Shown piece after piece: positions 6,509 to 13,879 of a stretch of 14,101 bases of DNA. Location: positions 1-14,101 of the forward strand of contig DONH01000294.1 in assembly GCA_003509235.1 (NCBI GenBank), written 5' to 3'. Source of the DNA: Planctomycetaceae bacterium (GTDB lineage: Bacteria > Planctomycetota > Planctomycetia > Pirellulales > UBA1268). How positions within the stretch are numbered: position 1 is the stretch's first letter; each line of letters begins with the position of its first letter. Both the position numbers and the translations under genes were made by a program. The notes beneath the pieces are model-generated. The model searched no databases. It saw only the letters and a list, made by a program, of their open reading frames with translations, and was not told the DNA's origin.

Positions 6509-8641
6509 ATGACGATCCGATTCTGGCGATGCTGTCTTCAGCAGACTGTATTGCGACAACTGTCTTTTATTGTTTATGTCGGAGTGTTCTCTCTTTTGGG
6601 TGTCGAACAAATGATGGCAATTAGTCCATCCGTCGAGGAAGAAAAGACTGAATCAAAGGACGAAACTCCTCATTTGTCCCATGACCACCATCTCCATCGG
6701 CATGGAAACCCTCATAAGACAATGCAACCAAGTGCACAACGGTTTTTTACCACTCGTTCGAGTGAGATCGTTCTCCCACTTCCTTCTGAAGAAGACGCGT
6801 TTACGTTTGCGGTGTTCGGAGATCGGACCGGGGGGCAACCAGAAGGTGTTGATGTGCTTGCAGACGCTGTTCGGGATGTCAATCTCATTGAGCCTGACCT
6901 CGTTATGACAGTCGGTGATCTTATCAATGGGTATAACCAGACGGCCGAATGGCTTATTCAGATGCGTGAGTTTAAGGCAATTATGAACCGTTTGTTATGC
7001 CCCTGGTTTCCAGTTGCAGGCAATCATGATGTGTATTGGCGGCCGCTTAATGATCCGGAGATGCCAAAGTTTCAGCACCAAGAACACTACGAGATGCATT
7101 TTGGACCCTTGTGGTATTCATTCAAGCACAAGCAATGTGCATTCACGGTGATTTATTCAGATGAAGGAGATGAAGAAACTGGTGAAAAAAGTTTTTCAAA
7201 ACCACATCTTCAAAAAATTAGTGACGAACAGCTTTCTTTTTTGAAGCAGGCTCTTGCGCGCGGGAGGGATTGCAATCACCAATTTATCTTTCTTCACCAT
7301 CCTCGATGGATCGGTGGTAATTATGGTGATGATTGGAAAAGACGTGTCCACCCTTTGCTTGTCAAGGCAGGCAATGTGACAGCTGTGTTTGCAGGTCATA
7401 TCCATCACATGCGCAGTGATCCAAGTGATGGAATTGAATACATCGCCCTCGCTACCGTTGGTGGTGGTCAAAAAGGAGTTGTTCCAGAAGCAGGTTATCT
7501 GCATCAGTATCACCTCGTTACTGTGCGGAACGACCAGGTCGCTATGGCTGCATTTCCAGTAGGGCAGGCAATGGACGTGCGGGAAATTACCTCAAGTCTT
7601 CAGGAAGAGACAATTCAGTTGGCACGGCTCCCATTAACTTTTAAAGGAGGCATACAGGTTTCGTCAGCCACGCGTGAAAAGCCAAGCATGAATCAGTTTT
7701 CCGTTTCATTTTCAAATCCAACTAGTCGTCCTGTCGAGTACACAATTTCCCTTGATAGTGTCGATAATCGTTGGCGGTTTGCACCGGATCATACTCACGG
7801 CACCTTGAATGCGGGTGAACGTTGTGAAGCGGATTTCCAAGCAGTGTACCAAGCCAAGCAGTTTGAAAGATCGTCAGAGATGGTGCAGGTGACGCTTTCT
7901 CAAGACTACCTCGCGCCCGCAACTCGCTACAGCATTCCAGAAGTGAAAAGAAACGTTCCGTTGATTTTCGGTGATGAGATATCTTCTCGGGGTGCTGTGA
8001 ATTATGCACTCACACTTGATGGTAACGGGGACTGTGTATTGCTTGAATCGAATAAAGTGGCTCTTCCACAAGGACCTTTTACGGTTGAATGCTGGTTGAA
8101 TGCTCAAAAGTTTGCAAATCGGGTTGGTCTTCTTGCCAAAACACAGCAGAGTGAATTCGGCATATTTGCTTCCCGTGGTCAACTCGATGCGAGTGTTTTT
8201 CTAGGAGGTTCATACAAAAATGTTCGTCCTGATCTAAAACTTAAGACAGATCGGTGGTATCACGTCGCTATGGTCTACGAGGGTGAATCATTGACCTTAT
8301 ATATTGACGGAAAGCCTGAGGGCCAGCTTCCGACAAAGTCGTCAATGAAGCGGAAAGTGAATGGGCTACCATTCATCGTGGGTGCTGATCCAGATGCTCG
8401 TGGTCGAGCGAATTCATTTTTTAATGGTGAAATTGATGAAATACGGATTTCCAGGGGTGCGCGGTATAGCAAGCCTTTTGAACCGAAGCGACGACTAACC
8501 TCTGACCAAGATACTGTGATTTTTCTTGACTGTGATCAAGTCGTTGGTCCATTTCTAATTGATCGAGGTCCTCAGGGTCATTACTTTCGACTCACTGGAG
8601 ATGCACACCTCACTGAAGTCAAAGACGAAGCCAATCAATAG
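6509..8641 (+). CDS. Secreted metallophosphoesterase with C-terminal LamG domain
   Basis: A 710-residue protein. Residues 1 to about 36 form a signal peptide (basic MTIRFWR, then a hydrophobic stretch). A His-rich linker HDHHLHRH follows at about 58-65. The calcineurin-like phosphoesterase domain (about 98-345) shows FGDRTGG (Asp105), GDLING (Asp137), AGNHD (171-174), FLHHP (263-264) and AGHIHH (His297, His299), a near-complete two-metal site. The first motif has Asp-Arg-Thr instead of Asp-x-His, which I believe is common in this subgroup. A beta-rich linker leads to a LamG/concanavalin-A-like domain (about 494-660) with FTVECWLN, WYHVAMVYEG, LTLYIDGK and GEIDEIRISRGAR, typical of carbohydrate or matrix binding. 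The natural substrate is unknown; a phosphoester outside the cytoplasm is likely. It probably shares an mRNA with the upstream exported isomerase-like gene and converges tail-to-tail, 12 bases away, on the glycerate kinase gene. Confidence 0.87.
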   Translation: MTIRFWRCCLQQTVLRQLSFIVYVGVFSLLGVEQMMAISPSVEEEKTESKDETPHLSHDHHLHRHGNPHKTMQPSAQRFFTTRSSEIVLPLPSEEDAFTFAVFGDRTGGQPEGVDVLADAVRDVNLIEPDLVMTVGDLINGYNQTAEWLIQMREFKAIMNRLLCPWFPVAGNHDVYWRPLNDPEMPKFQHQEHYEMHFGPLWYSFKHKQCAFTVIYSDEGDEETGEKSFSKPHLQKISDEQLSFLKQALARGRDCNHQFIFLHHPRWIGGNYGDDWKRRVHPLLVKAGNVTAVFAGHIHHMRSDPSDGIEYIALATVGGGQKGVVPEAGYLHQYHLVTVRNDQVAMAAFPVGQAMDVREITSSLQEETIQLARLPLTFKGGIQVSSATREKPSMNQFSVSFSNPTSRPVEYTISLDSVDNRWRFAPDHTHGTLNAGERCEADFQAVYQAKQFERSSEMVQVTLSQDYLAPATRYSIPEVKRNVPLIFGDEISSRGAVNYALTLDGNGDCVLLESNKVALPQGPFTVECWLNAQKFANRVGLLAKTQQSEFGIFASRGQLDASVFLGGSYKNVRPDLKLKTDRWYHVAMVYEGESLTLYIDGKPEGQLPTKSSMKRKVNGLPFIVGADPDARGRANSFFNGEIDEIRISRGARYSKPFEPKRRLTSDQDTVIFLDCDQVVGPFLIDRGPQGHYFRLTGDAHLTEVKDEANQ

Positions 8642-8653
8642 AAATTGTCAAGT

Positions 8654-10087
8654 TCAATTAGGATGAGTGAGTACGATTCGAATATCGGCCACATTTGTTC
8701 CTGTTGGTCCAGTTTCAATAAGACCGCCAGCTGACTTGAGAAGTTCATGTGAATCGCATCGTGACATAGCGTCTTCAATGCCATTGGGTTGGCTAACGAG
8801 TGATTTAGCAACGTCGGTATCAATGAATCCACCTGCAGCAGAGGTTGGCCCGTCTTCGCCATCAGTGCCAAAACTGGCAATAAGCGTATCCGTTGGCCAC
8901 TCGTGTTTTTGATCAATCAGAATATCCTTAGCTGCAGCTATAACGGTATGTTGATTACGCCCGCCAACTCCATGATTGAGAGGTACATGCACAGTCGCCT
9001 CACCACCCTCTAGTAAAGCCTGTGGGCGGTTCTCGGTAGTGCCTAGAGATACCATTGTGCCCAGCGAAGTCGCGAGTCGACTCCCCACCGTATTTGCGGT
9101 CTGCGAGAGCGTGTTTGTAGTGGCAGAAAAAATTTCATAGCCGAGTGCAGATGAAGCAGCTGATGCAGCCTCGACCGCAAGTGCATTTGTTCCAAGAATG
9201 AGGTGAGTAACTCGACAGCCTTTGGAAGTGATCCAGTCACTGGAAAGTGTTTGATTGTGTGCGGCAACATTGTGTTTTGTTACGTACTCATATATAGATT
9301 CTGAAAGAAGTCTACGATCATCCTGAGAGATGTTTGAATCAAGAAGAATCCTTTCAATAGCTAATGGGTCTACAAAGTGTGGTATGCATGGACCGGATCC
9401 GATTACTTCCAATGAGTCATCAAGCACATCTGAAAGAACAAGCACAATAAGTCTGCCCGCGGTACAAACCTTTGCGAATCCCCCCGCTTTCACGCTACTT
9501 GTCATACACCGAATCGTATTCAAAGTTTGAATGTCGACACCGGCGTGTGAAAGATTTTTCGTGAGCCGTACTAATGACTTAAGAGAAATATGTGCTCGTG
9601 GTGATTCAAGCAGTGCTGAAGCGCCACCAGTAATCAAAACAAATGCAAGATCTTCCTGCTTGAGTGTGCTTAGTTGATGAATCATCTCATGAGTTGCTTG
9701 AACAACAGCATCAGTTGGCAGATTGTGAGCACGAGCTCGTGTTTCCCGAATTTCGATATGATCGAGCCGAGCCCCACACCCTTCGGGCACACTGACTAGT
9801 CCGTGCACTTCATGTTTGTGAAGACGTTCTCTGCCCAACAAGTGCTCCAAGCCAGCAGCAAATCCTGCAGCAGCTTTTCCACCACCGACAACACAGATTT
9901 TTCCAGCTTCCTTAACTTCTATTGTTTGATTTGGTCCTGTAGAAACAGGACTTCCATCAAACGTAAGTAAATCTTTTGATGATTCGAGAGCAAGACGTTC
10001 TGTGAGAATCCGATACGGGTCTGTAGCAGATGTAATGGCTGAAATAATCGATGCTAGATGGTCTCGCTGGTGATTAATACTATCCAC
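8654..10087 (-). CDS. Glycerate 2-kinase (DUF4147/MOFRL family)
   Basis: A 477-residue cytoplasmic kinase of the GckA/TtuD type, which phosphorylates D-glycerate to 2-phosphoglycerate with ATP. Motifs in order are VVGGGKAAAG (66-75), LITGGASALLE (151-161), VKAGGFAK (199-206), VLSDVLDDSLEVIGSGP (217-233), LEGGEATV (359-366), GVGGRNQ (373-379), FGTDGEDGPTSAAGG (406-420) and the terminal ETGPTGTNVADI (458-469). The N-terminal DUF4147 and the C-terminal MOFRL domain are both complete. The segment NTIRCMTSS (190-198) departs from the NxVRKHLS pattern I remember for the family, so a usual Lys is replaced by Cys. The GTG at 10087 is chosen as start, with AGGA nine bases upstream; no ATG is suitably placed. 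It lies 137 bases downstream of the reductase gene on the same strand, with two hairpins between, so it may be in the same operon. Confidence 0.9.
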   Translation of the reverse strand: MDSINHQRDHLASIISAITSATDPYRILTERLALESSKDLLTFDGSPVSTGPNQTIEVKEAGKICVVGGGKAAAGFAAGLEHLLGRERLHKHEVHGLVSVPEGCGARLDHIEIRETRARAHNLPTDAVVQATHEMIHQLSTLKQEDLAFVLITGGASALLESPRAHISLKSLVRLTKNLSHAGVDIQTLNTIRCMTSSVKAGGFAKVCTAGRLIVLVLSDVLDDSLEVIGSGPCIPHFVDPLAIERILLDSNISQDDRRLLSESIYEYVTKHNVAAHNQTLSSDWITSKGCRVTHLILGTNALAVEAASAASSALGYEIFSATTNTLSQTANTVGSRLATSLGTMVSLGTTENRPQALLEGGEATVHVPLNHGVGGRNQHTVIAAAKDILIDQKHEWPTDTLIASFGTDGEDGPTSAAGGFIDTDVAKSLVSQPNGIEDAMSRCDSHELLKSAGGLIETGPTGTNVADIRIVLTHPN

Positions 10088-10181
10088 AGTGGGAAGTCCT
10101 ATCTATACAACTCATCGTGTTCCTTCTGCTATGGATGCTCATGCCAAGTGTGATTGGGCAAAAGAAATACGAAAGCGGAGC

Positions 10182-10195
10182 AGGGTTGAAACCCT
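10182..10195 (-). promoter_or_regulatory. Small hairpin upstream of the glycerate kinase gene
   Basis: AGGGT (10182-10186) pairs with ACCCT (10191-10195) around four bases; the arms can be written as six complementary bases each, AGGGTT/AACCCT. It lies about 95 bases upstream of the kinase start and 7 bases beyond the larger hairpin at 10202-10228. With no T-run directly after it, it is not a standard terminator; transcript processing or stabilisation is possible. Confidence 0.35.
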
Positions 10196-10201
10196 CTGTT
10201 A

Positions 10202-10228
10202 ATGAACATGGCTCATGCCTTAGTTCAT
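10202..10228 (-). terminator. Stem-loop over the reductase stop codon
   Basis: ATGAAC (10202-10207) and GTTCAT (10223-10228) are perfect arms. Inside them GGC (10210-10212) pairs with GCC (10217-10219) around TCAT. The TGA stop (10227-10225) is in one arm. On the minus strand it is followed by TTAACAG, not a T-run, so termination would be weak or partial, allowing read-through into the kinase gene. Confidence 0.35.
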
Positions 10229-11634
10229 GTATTACGATTAAAATTTTTTTTATGTTCTTTATAAAATGGATCGAGAGGATAGCAGCCACTCACCATTCCT
10301 TTTCGAGCGAATGTTGTGCAGGCACTGAACGTACGACACACCTTCTTTCGTGGCATGATCCGCCCAGCGAGGACATCCGCTGGTAACTCAGGATAAGATA
10401 AGACCATGCGTCCGAGCCCAATAGAGTCGACCCATTTGCTCTGAACGACCTCCTGCGACACGTGCGGTAACCATTCTTGGAGATAGCTGTAACCCGAACC
10501 AACGAAGATAAGATCGGGGTGGCGTCGTTTCAATTCCGCGGTAGCCATGATTTGGCGGGACACTCCAACGAGGGGGTCTTCTGGCGGCTTGTAGCCATCA
10601 CTTGGAGGAAAAGAAGCTGGGCGTAGTATGTGTGGATTGTAGTAAGGACTTCCGGCAGTTGTGCAGATCAATTCGATGCCGAGTGATTCTAAAAGTGAGA
10701 GAAACGTTGTAGGTTCATGAAGATCGATTTCTACACCAGTCGAATCGGCACCAAATATCAACCTGGAATCACCGTTCTGCTCCGGGATGCCGACCCCATC
10801 CAGGCCCGGAGTAAATGGAAGAAAGTCAAATACGCTGACGCGAACACCAATCTCGAGAGAGGAGGTACGACTGCGGATACCTTCCACGATTTCTCGGAGG
10901 AACCGCGTGCGATTTTCAAATGAGCCTCCATATTTCCCTGGCCGGTCGAAACCACTGAGAAGTTCGTGACCGAGGTACCCGTGGCAGTGCTTAATGTCAA
11001 CAAATTGAAAGCCCGCTTGCTCAGCAAGAGATGCCGCATGTACGAAATCATCGACAAGGACAGTTAATTCGTCATCACTGAACAGTGCGGAATCGTCAGT
11101 AATACCACATCGAGAATCGAGTAATATATTTCGCTGCGCTGTTCGTGGTTGCATGCGATCATGAAAATCTGGTTTTGCAAAGCGGCCCGAATGGGTTAGC
11201 TGTAATCCGGTGACAAGATCTGCGGTGGTGCCGAATTCAGTCTCATGCGTGGTGATGAGTTCTGCCCGTAATGACTCAAGTTCTGACAGATTCTCACTGT
11301 TGATAACCATTTGGTTTGGGTTTGCCCGGCCATCATGACGAACGGCTACTGCTTCTCCACCCCAGATCAGTTTGGCACCACTGCGACCAAAATTTCGCCA
11401 CCGACGCCGCGTGAGCTCTGTTGGTTTTCCATCAGTGGTTCCGTCCCATCCTTCCATCGGAAGAATACAGAATCTATTTCCGATTATAAAATCATGAACT
11501 TGAATGGACTGAGCGAGCGGTGATTCAGGTCCACTTTCCACCAACTCAGCGCAAGGAAGTGGAAGTTCTAAATCACTCAAATGACGCGTGAATGCTGCAT
11601 GGTTCTTGAAGCTGGCAATGCGTGGAAAAGTCAT
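10225..11634 (-). CDS. NADH:flavin oxidoreductase (Old Yellow Enzyme-type TIM barrel)
   Basis: A 469-residue single-domain FMN enzyme that would reduce an activated alkene or a related substrate using NAD(P)H. Seen in order are LIWGGEAVAVRHDGRANPNQ (about 89-108), QLTHSGRF (145-152) and DFVHAASLAEQAGFQFVDIKHCHGYLGHELLSG (about 196-228, in parts), with His216 and His218 near the active site. KYGGSFENRTRF (234-245), FVGSGYS (377-383, phosphate binding) and GLGRMVLSYPELPADVL (406-422) follow. It lacks the extra FAD/NAD domain of 2,4-dienoyl-CoA reductases and ends in a Cys-containing tail (CRTFSACTT and SGCYPLDPFYK) near the place of the RKxCxxC iron-sulfur region; only three Cys (433, 439, 451) are seen, so a 4Fe-4S cluster is doubtful. 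Its ATG overlaps the stop of the DapA-family gene by four bases (ATGA), so the two are translationally coupled. The substrate is unknown. Confidence 0.9.
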   Translation of the reverse strand: MTFPRIASFKNHAAFTRHLSDLELPLPCAELVESGPESPLAQSIQVHDFIIGNRFCILPMEGWDGTTDGKPTELTRRRWRNFGRSGAKLIWGGEAVAVRHDGRANPNQMVINSENLSELESLRAELITTHETEFGTTADLVTGLQLTHSGRFAKPDFHDRMQPRTAQRNILLDSRCGITDDSALFSDDELTVLVDDFVHAASLAEQAGFQFVDIKHCHGYLGHELLSGFDRPGKYGGSFENRTRFLREIVEGIRSRTSSLEIGVRVSVFDFLPFTPGLDGVGIPEQNGDSRLIFGADSTGVEIDLHEPTTFLSLLESLGIELICTTAGSPYYNPHILRPASFPPSDGYKPPEDPLVGVSRQIMATAELKRRHPDLIFVGSGYSYLQEWLPHVSQEVVQSKWVDSIGLGRMVLSYPELPADVLAGRIMPRKKVCRTFSACTTFARKGMVSGCYPLDPFYKEHKKNFNRNT

Positions 11635-12623
11635 TCGTTGAATTCCTCGAGAAGCTCCCGTAGTTCACTAGCAATTGCAGATAGTACTTCGAGATCAGTT
11701 TCCGGACGCCGAGGTGAATTAGGATGAGTTGCACTGCTCGCGATCCTGTTTCGGATCTTTAAGAACATGGCCGCCGAGTGCTTGTAGGCTGGAACAGGAT
11801 GACGAAATGAAAAGGCCCCGAGATATTGAAGCATGTCATTCAACCGAAAGAAACGCGGATCACCTGCCGCCCACATGGCATCGCGTCGAGCGAATGCATC
11901 CGGAGCAAAGGCGCTTAGACCAAGTAGATAGTCACTTCCATACATGACCATGTCGATTGCCAAATCATTTCCCGTAAATACTTTGAAATCAGCGCGAACA
12001 CGGTTTCGTAACTCAATTCGATGCCATTCAGGCTGGCGACGAAGTGACGAATGTTTCGCACCAACTGCATTTGGGATTCGCATTAATTGTTCATAGGTGT
12101 CGAGCGAGTAGATTTTCCCGAAAGGTGCAAAATCTTGACCCAATTCAAAAAACAGAAACTCATTGCAGGAACGAGTGACGGATTCATATGCTGGGGCCAC
12201 TTCGTCTTCCTGCAGTTCACTCAAGCCAAAAGACTGAAAGAGAATCGGTGTTCCTGAAGCAGATTCGACCTTTTCGATACCATGCCGATACGTATCGGCG
12301 TCGAACGTCTGCCCAGGCGAATCATCAACAAAGACACCAGCTATAAATTGAAGTCCAGATGTCACAGCCTTGGTTCGTTGTAGAACTTCCCGTCGTGTCG
12401 CTTCGTCTATCAGGCTGGCATATCCGGTATCCATATTGACTGCAGGAATTAGGCCAGCAGCTACTGTGTGCTTGAGGTTTTGATCGAAACCAGCCCAGTC
12501 AATTGAATTATCATTGTTGTAGGGCAGAAGAATTGCAGAGATACCGGTGATCGCGCGACGTGGCCGCAAGAGTGTCTGGGGGAAGGGCTCATTTTCCAGC
12601 TGTGACATACGAGCAGTATTCAT
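11631..12623 (-). CDS. Dihydrodipicolinate synthase (DapA) family aldolase/lyase, divergent
   Basis: A 330-residue TIM barrel of the DHDPS/N-acetylneuraminate lyase family, whose members cleave or form 2-oxo acids through a Schiff base. The likely Schiff-base residue is Lys190 in VGAKHSSL. GISAILLPYNNDNSIDWAGFDQNL (about 27-50, in parts) is the family start, and FTGNDLAIDMVMYGSDYLLGLSAFAPD, in parts, matches the usual GxDxxxxxxxxxGxxGxIS region. Two active-site elements differ: MDTGYAS (64-70) stands where GTTGE is usual, and ILFQSFGL (127-134) replaces the YNxP segment that normally carries the catalytic Tyr. It is therefore unlikely to be the lysine-pathway DapA. The start ATG at 12623 has only a weak GAG upstream; a second Met (residue 6) is possible. 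It is the first gene of a unit with the overlapping flavin reductase and perhaps the glycerate kinase, suggesting breakdown of a sugar acid or related oxo-acid. Confidence 0.87.
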   Translation of the reverse strand: MNTARMSQLENEPFPQTLLRPRRAITGISAILLPYNNDNSIDWAGFDQNLKHTVAAGLIPAVNMDTGYASLIDEATRREVLQRTKAVTSGLQFIAGVFVDDSPGQTFDADTYRHGIEKVESASGTPILFQSFGLSELQEDEVAPAYESVTRSCNEFLFFELGQDFAPFGKIYSLDTYEQLMRIPNAVGAKHSSLRRQPEWHRIELRNRVRADFKVFTGNDLAIDMVMYGSDYLLGLSAFAPDAFARRDAMWAAGDPRFFRLNDMLQYLGAFSFRHPVPAYKHSAAMFLKIRNRIASSATHPNSPRRPETDLEVLSAIASELRELLEEFNE

Positions 12624-12711
12624 TGGCGGCTCAATAAGTGTTGGTTTTTCACAAAATTCAATGTCATCATTTTTGGTATCATTACAGAGAGCTAAGAATT
12701 CATGCTCACGT

Positions 12712-12731
12712 CTAATCGATTAGGTGATCAC
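12712..12731. promoter_or_regulatory. Two abutting palindromes upstream of the DapA-family gene, possible operator
   Basis: CTAATCGATTAG (12712-12723) is a perfect 12-bp palindrome and GTGATCAC (12724-12731) a perfect 8-bp palindrome directly next to it. They lie about 90-108 bases upstream of the start at 12623, in a 253-base gap otherwise without genes. The position and symmetry suit a dimeric regulator. A further short inverted repeat CTAGA/TCTAG is at 12794-12806. Confidence 0.4.
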
Positions 12732-12876
12732 AAATCTCAATTCAGTAGACAAAGTATTCCCGGTGAATGCGATCAATGAGACAATGGCGTAGTCTAGAAT
12801 ATCTAGTAGAGTTAGCGTCTCCAATAAGAATGTAACCGAACGCTGTACCCAAAAATTAAGTGGCCGTCTCATCCTG

Positions 12877-13770
12877 CTACTCTTCGGGAGTTTGTTTGAA
12901 AGACTGGTTTTTTGGATCAAACTGTGACAAGTCAATCCCGTCCTTTGTTTCTTCCTCAAGTAGCTTGACTCGTAGTTCAAGTCGATCAATACGCCGTGAC
13001 ATGAGAATTGGTGACTCAGTTTGTGGTTGTGGGCGTTTTGGTTTTGGAACAACTGGATAGCCCAGTTGCCTTTGTAAGGCAGCAAAAAGATAAAGTGGAT
13101 CTTTGCCACGATTGGCCCAGGCAATGCGTCCTTCTTTTTCACCAAATAGAACTGTGGTTTGTTGAACAGTTGTGTTCTCGTCGTTCTGTGTATCGATGCT
13201 CTTGCGAAACGAAGATTGTCCTCTCTGGCGTCGCAGAAGTTCTCCACTCCGAATATAAATCAGATCGGCTAAGTCAACTAATCCGACTTGACGGGAAACC
13301 ATTGTGATCCAATTTTCCCAATCATCAGTGAATATGTCATCAGCAGCTGTAGCAGATAGTCCACGTATATAGTCGAGCCGATTCCTTGAAAGGCATTCGA
13401 ACCTATAGAAAAAAAGCCCTTCAGGAGTTCCTCCTTCTGCAAGATAGCGTGCTTCGCGTTCCAGTATGACCAGCGCAGTACGAAGATCAAATCGGCCTTC
13501 CTCGTCTTCTGCTTCGGCTATAACAAAGGTTTGAAAAGCTGTGAAATAATGGTTGAGTTGCCGCATTGCAGGTGCAATTGTTCCAGTAAGTTTTAGATCA
13601 CTCACTAGATAATCAATTGCGAGAGGCAGCTTTGTGGTAGCCAGTATTTCGTGGCCTAAATTTTTAAGGGCTTCTTGCGTTGCAACACCGTCGAGCATCC
13701 GTTCGCCAAGCGTTCGGAATAGGTAGGATTGCTCGATATACTCTTCCCGTGCAAGCATGGTGTGGTCCAT
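12877..13770 (-). CDS. Conserved planctomycete protein of unknown function
   Basis: A 297-residue soluble protein I cannot assign to a characterised family. The opening MDHTMLAREEYIEQSYLFR, the ATTKLPLAIDYLVSDLK segment (about 44-60) and RFDLRTALVILEREARYL (about 93-110) resemble a conserved planctomycete hypothetical protein that I recall without any function. It is rich in charged residues and mostly helical; about 235-255 is a Pro-rich linker (VVPKPKRPQPQTESP), and about 257-275 (RRIDRLELRVKLLEEE) looks like a short coiled coil. No signal peptide, membrane segment or metal-binding motif is visible. The ATG at 13770 is at the family-like N-terminus but follows a run of A with no Shine-Dalgarno. 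It is divergent from ribB, 109 bases away, and 253 bases upstream of the DapA-family gene, so it is probably its own transcription unit. Confidence 0.85.
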   Translation of the reverse strand: MDHTMLAREEYIEQSYLFRTLGERMLDGVATQEALKNLGHEILATTKLPLAIDYLVSDLKLTGTIAPAMRQLNHYFTAFQTFVIAEAEDEEGRFDLRTALVILEREARYLAEGGTPEGLFFYRFECLSRNRLDYIRGLSATAADDIFTDDWENWITMVSRQVGLVDLADLIYIRSGELLRRQRGQSSFRKSIDTQNDENTTVQQTTVLFGEKEGRIAWANRGKDPLYLFAALQRQLGYPVVPKPKRPQPQTESPILMSRRIDRLELRVKLLEEETKDGIDLSQFDPKNQSFKQTPEE

Positions 13771-13814
13771 TTTTTTTGTAAATGATTTAGGGCAGACTAG
13801 GTCTTCATTCGGTC

Positions 13815-13820
13815 TATAAT
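13815..13820 (+). promoter_or_regulatory. Perfect TATAAT -10 element upstream of ribB
   Basis: TATAAT lies 59 bases before the ribB start, in the 109-base gap between divergent genes. No good -35 hexamer is found at 16-18 bases. Initiation would be near 13827, giving a leader of about 50 bases. No FMN riboswitch fits in so short a leader. Confidence 0.35.
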
Positions 13821-13843
13821 CAATAGCTTGTAGCTATGTAAAA

Positions 13844-13867
13844 AAGGAGTGTGGATAATTCGTCCAC
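13844..13867 (+). promoter_or_regulatory. ribB leader: Shine-Dalgarno followed by a hairpin
   Basis: AAGGAG (13844-13849) is a good Shine-Dalgarno but lies 30 bases before the ATG. Between them GTGGA (13851-13855) and TCCAC (13863-13867) form a five-base-pair hairpin with a seven-base loop. Folding would bring the site closer to the start. An in-frame TAA at 13856 rules out a longer ribB start upstream. Confidence 0.35.
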
Positions 13868-13879
13868 TTAAAAGAACGC

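Noticed and set aside
12720..13247. 175-residue minus-strand open frame
   Set aside because: It overlaps the 297-residue gene in another frame, and its translation has low-complexity, unprotein-like composition.
13851..13871. Short leader peptide starting with GTG at 13851
   Set aside because: It would be only six codons and the Shine-Dalgarno would be one base from the start, too close to work well.
13771..13879. FMN riboswitch upstream of ribB
   Set aside because: The gap is too short and lacks the conserved FMN aptamer segments.
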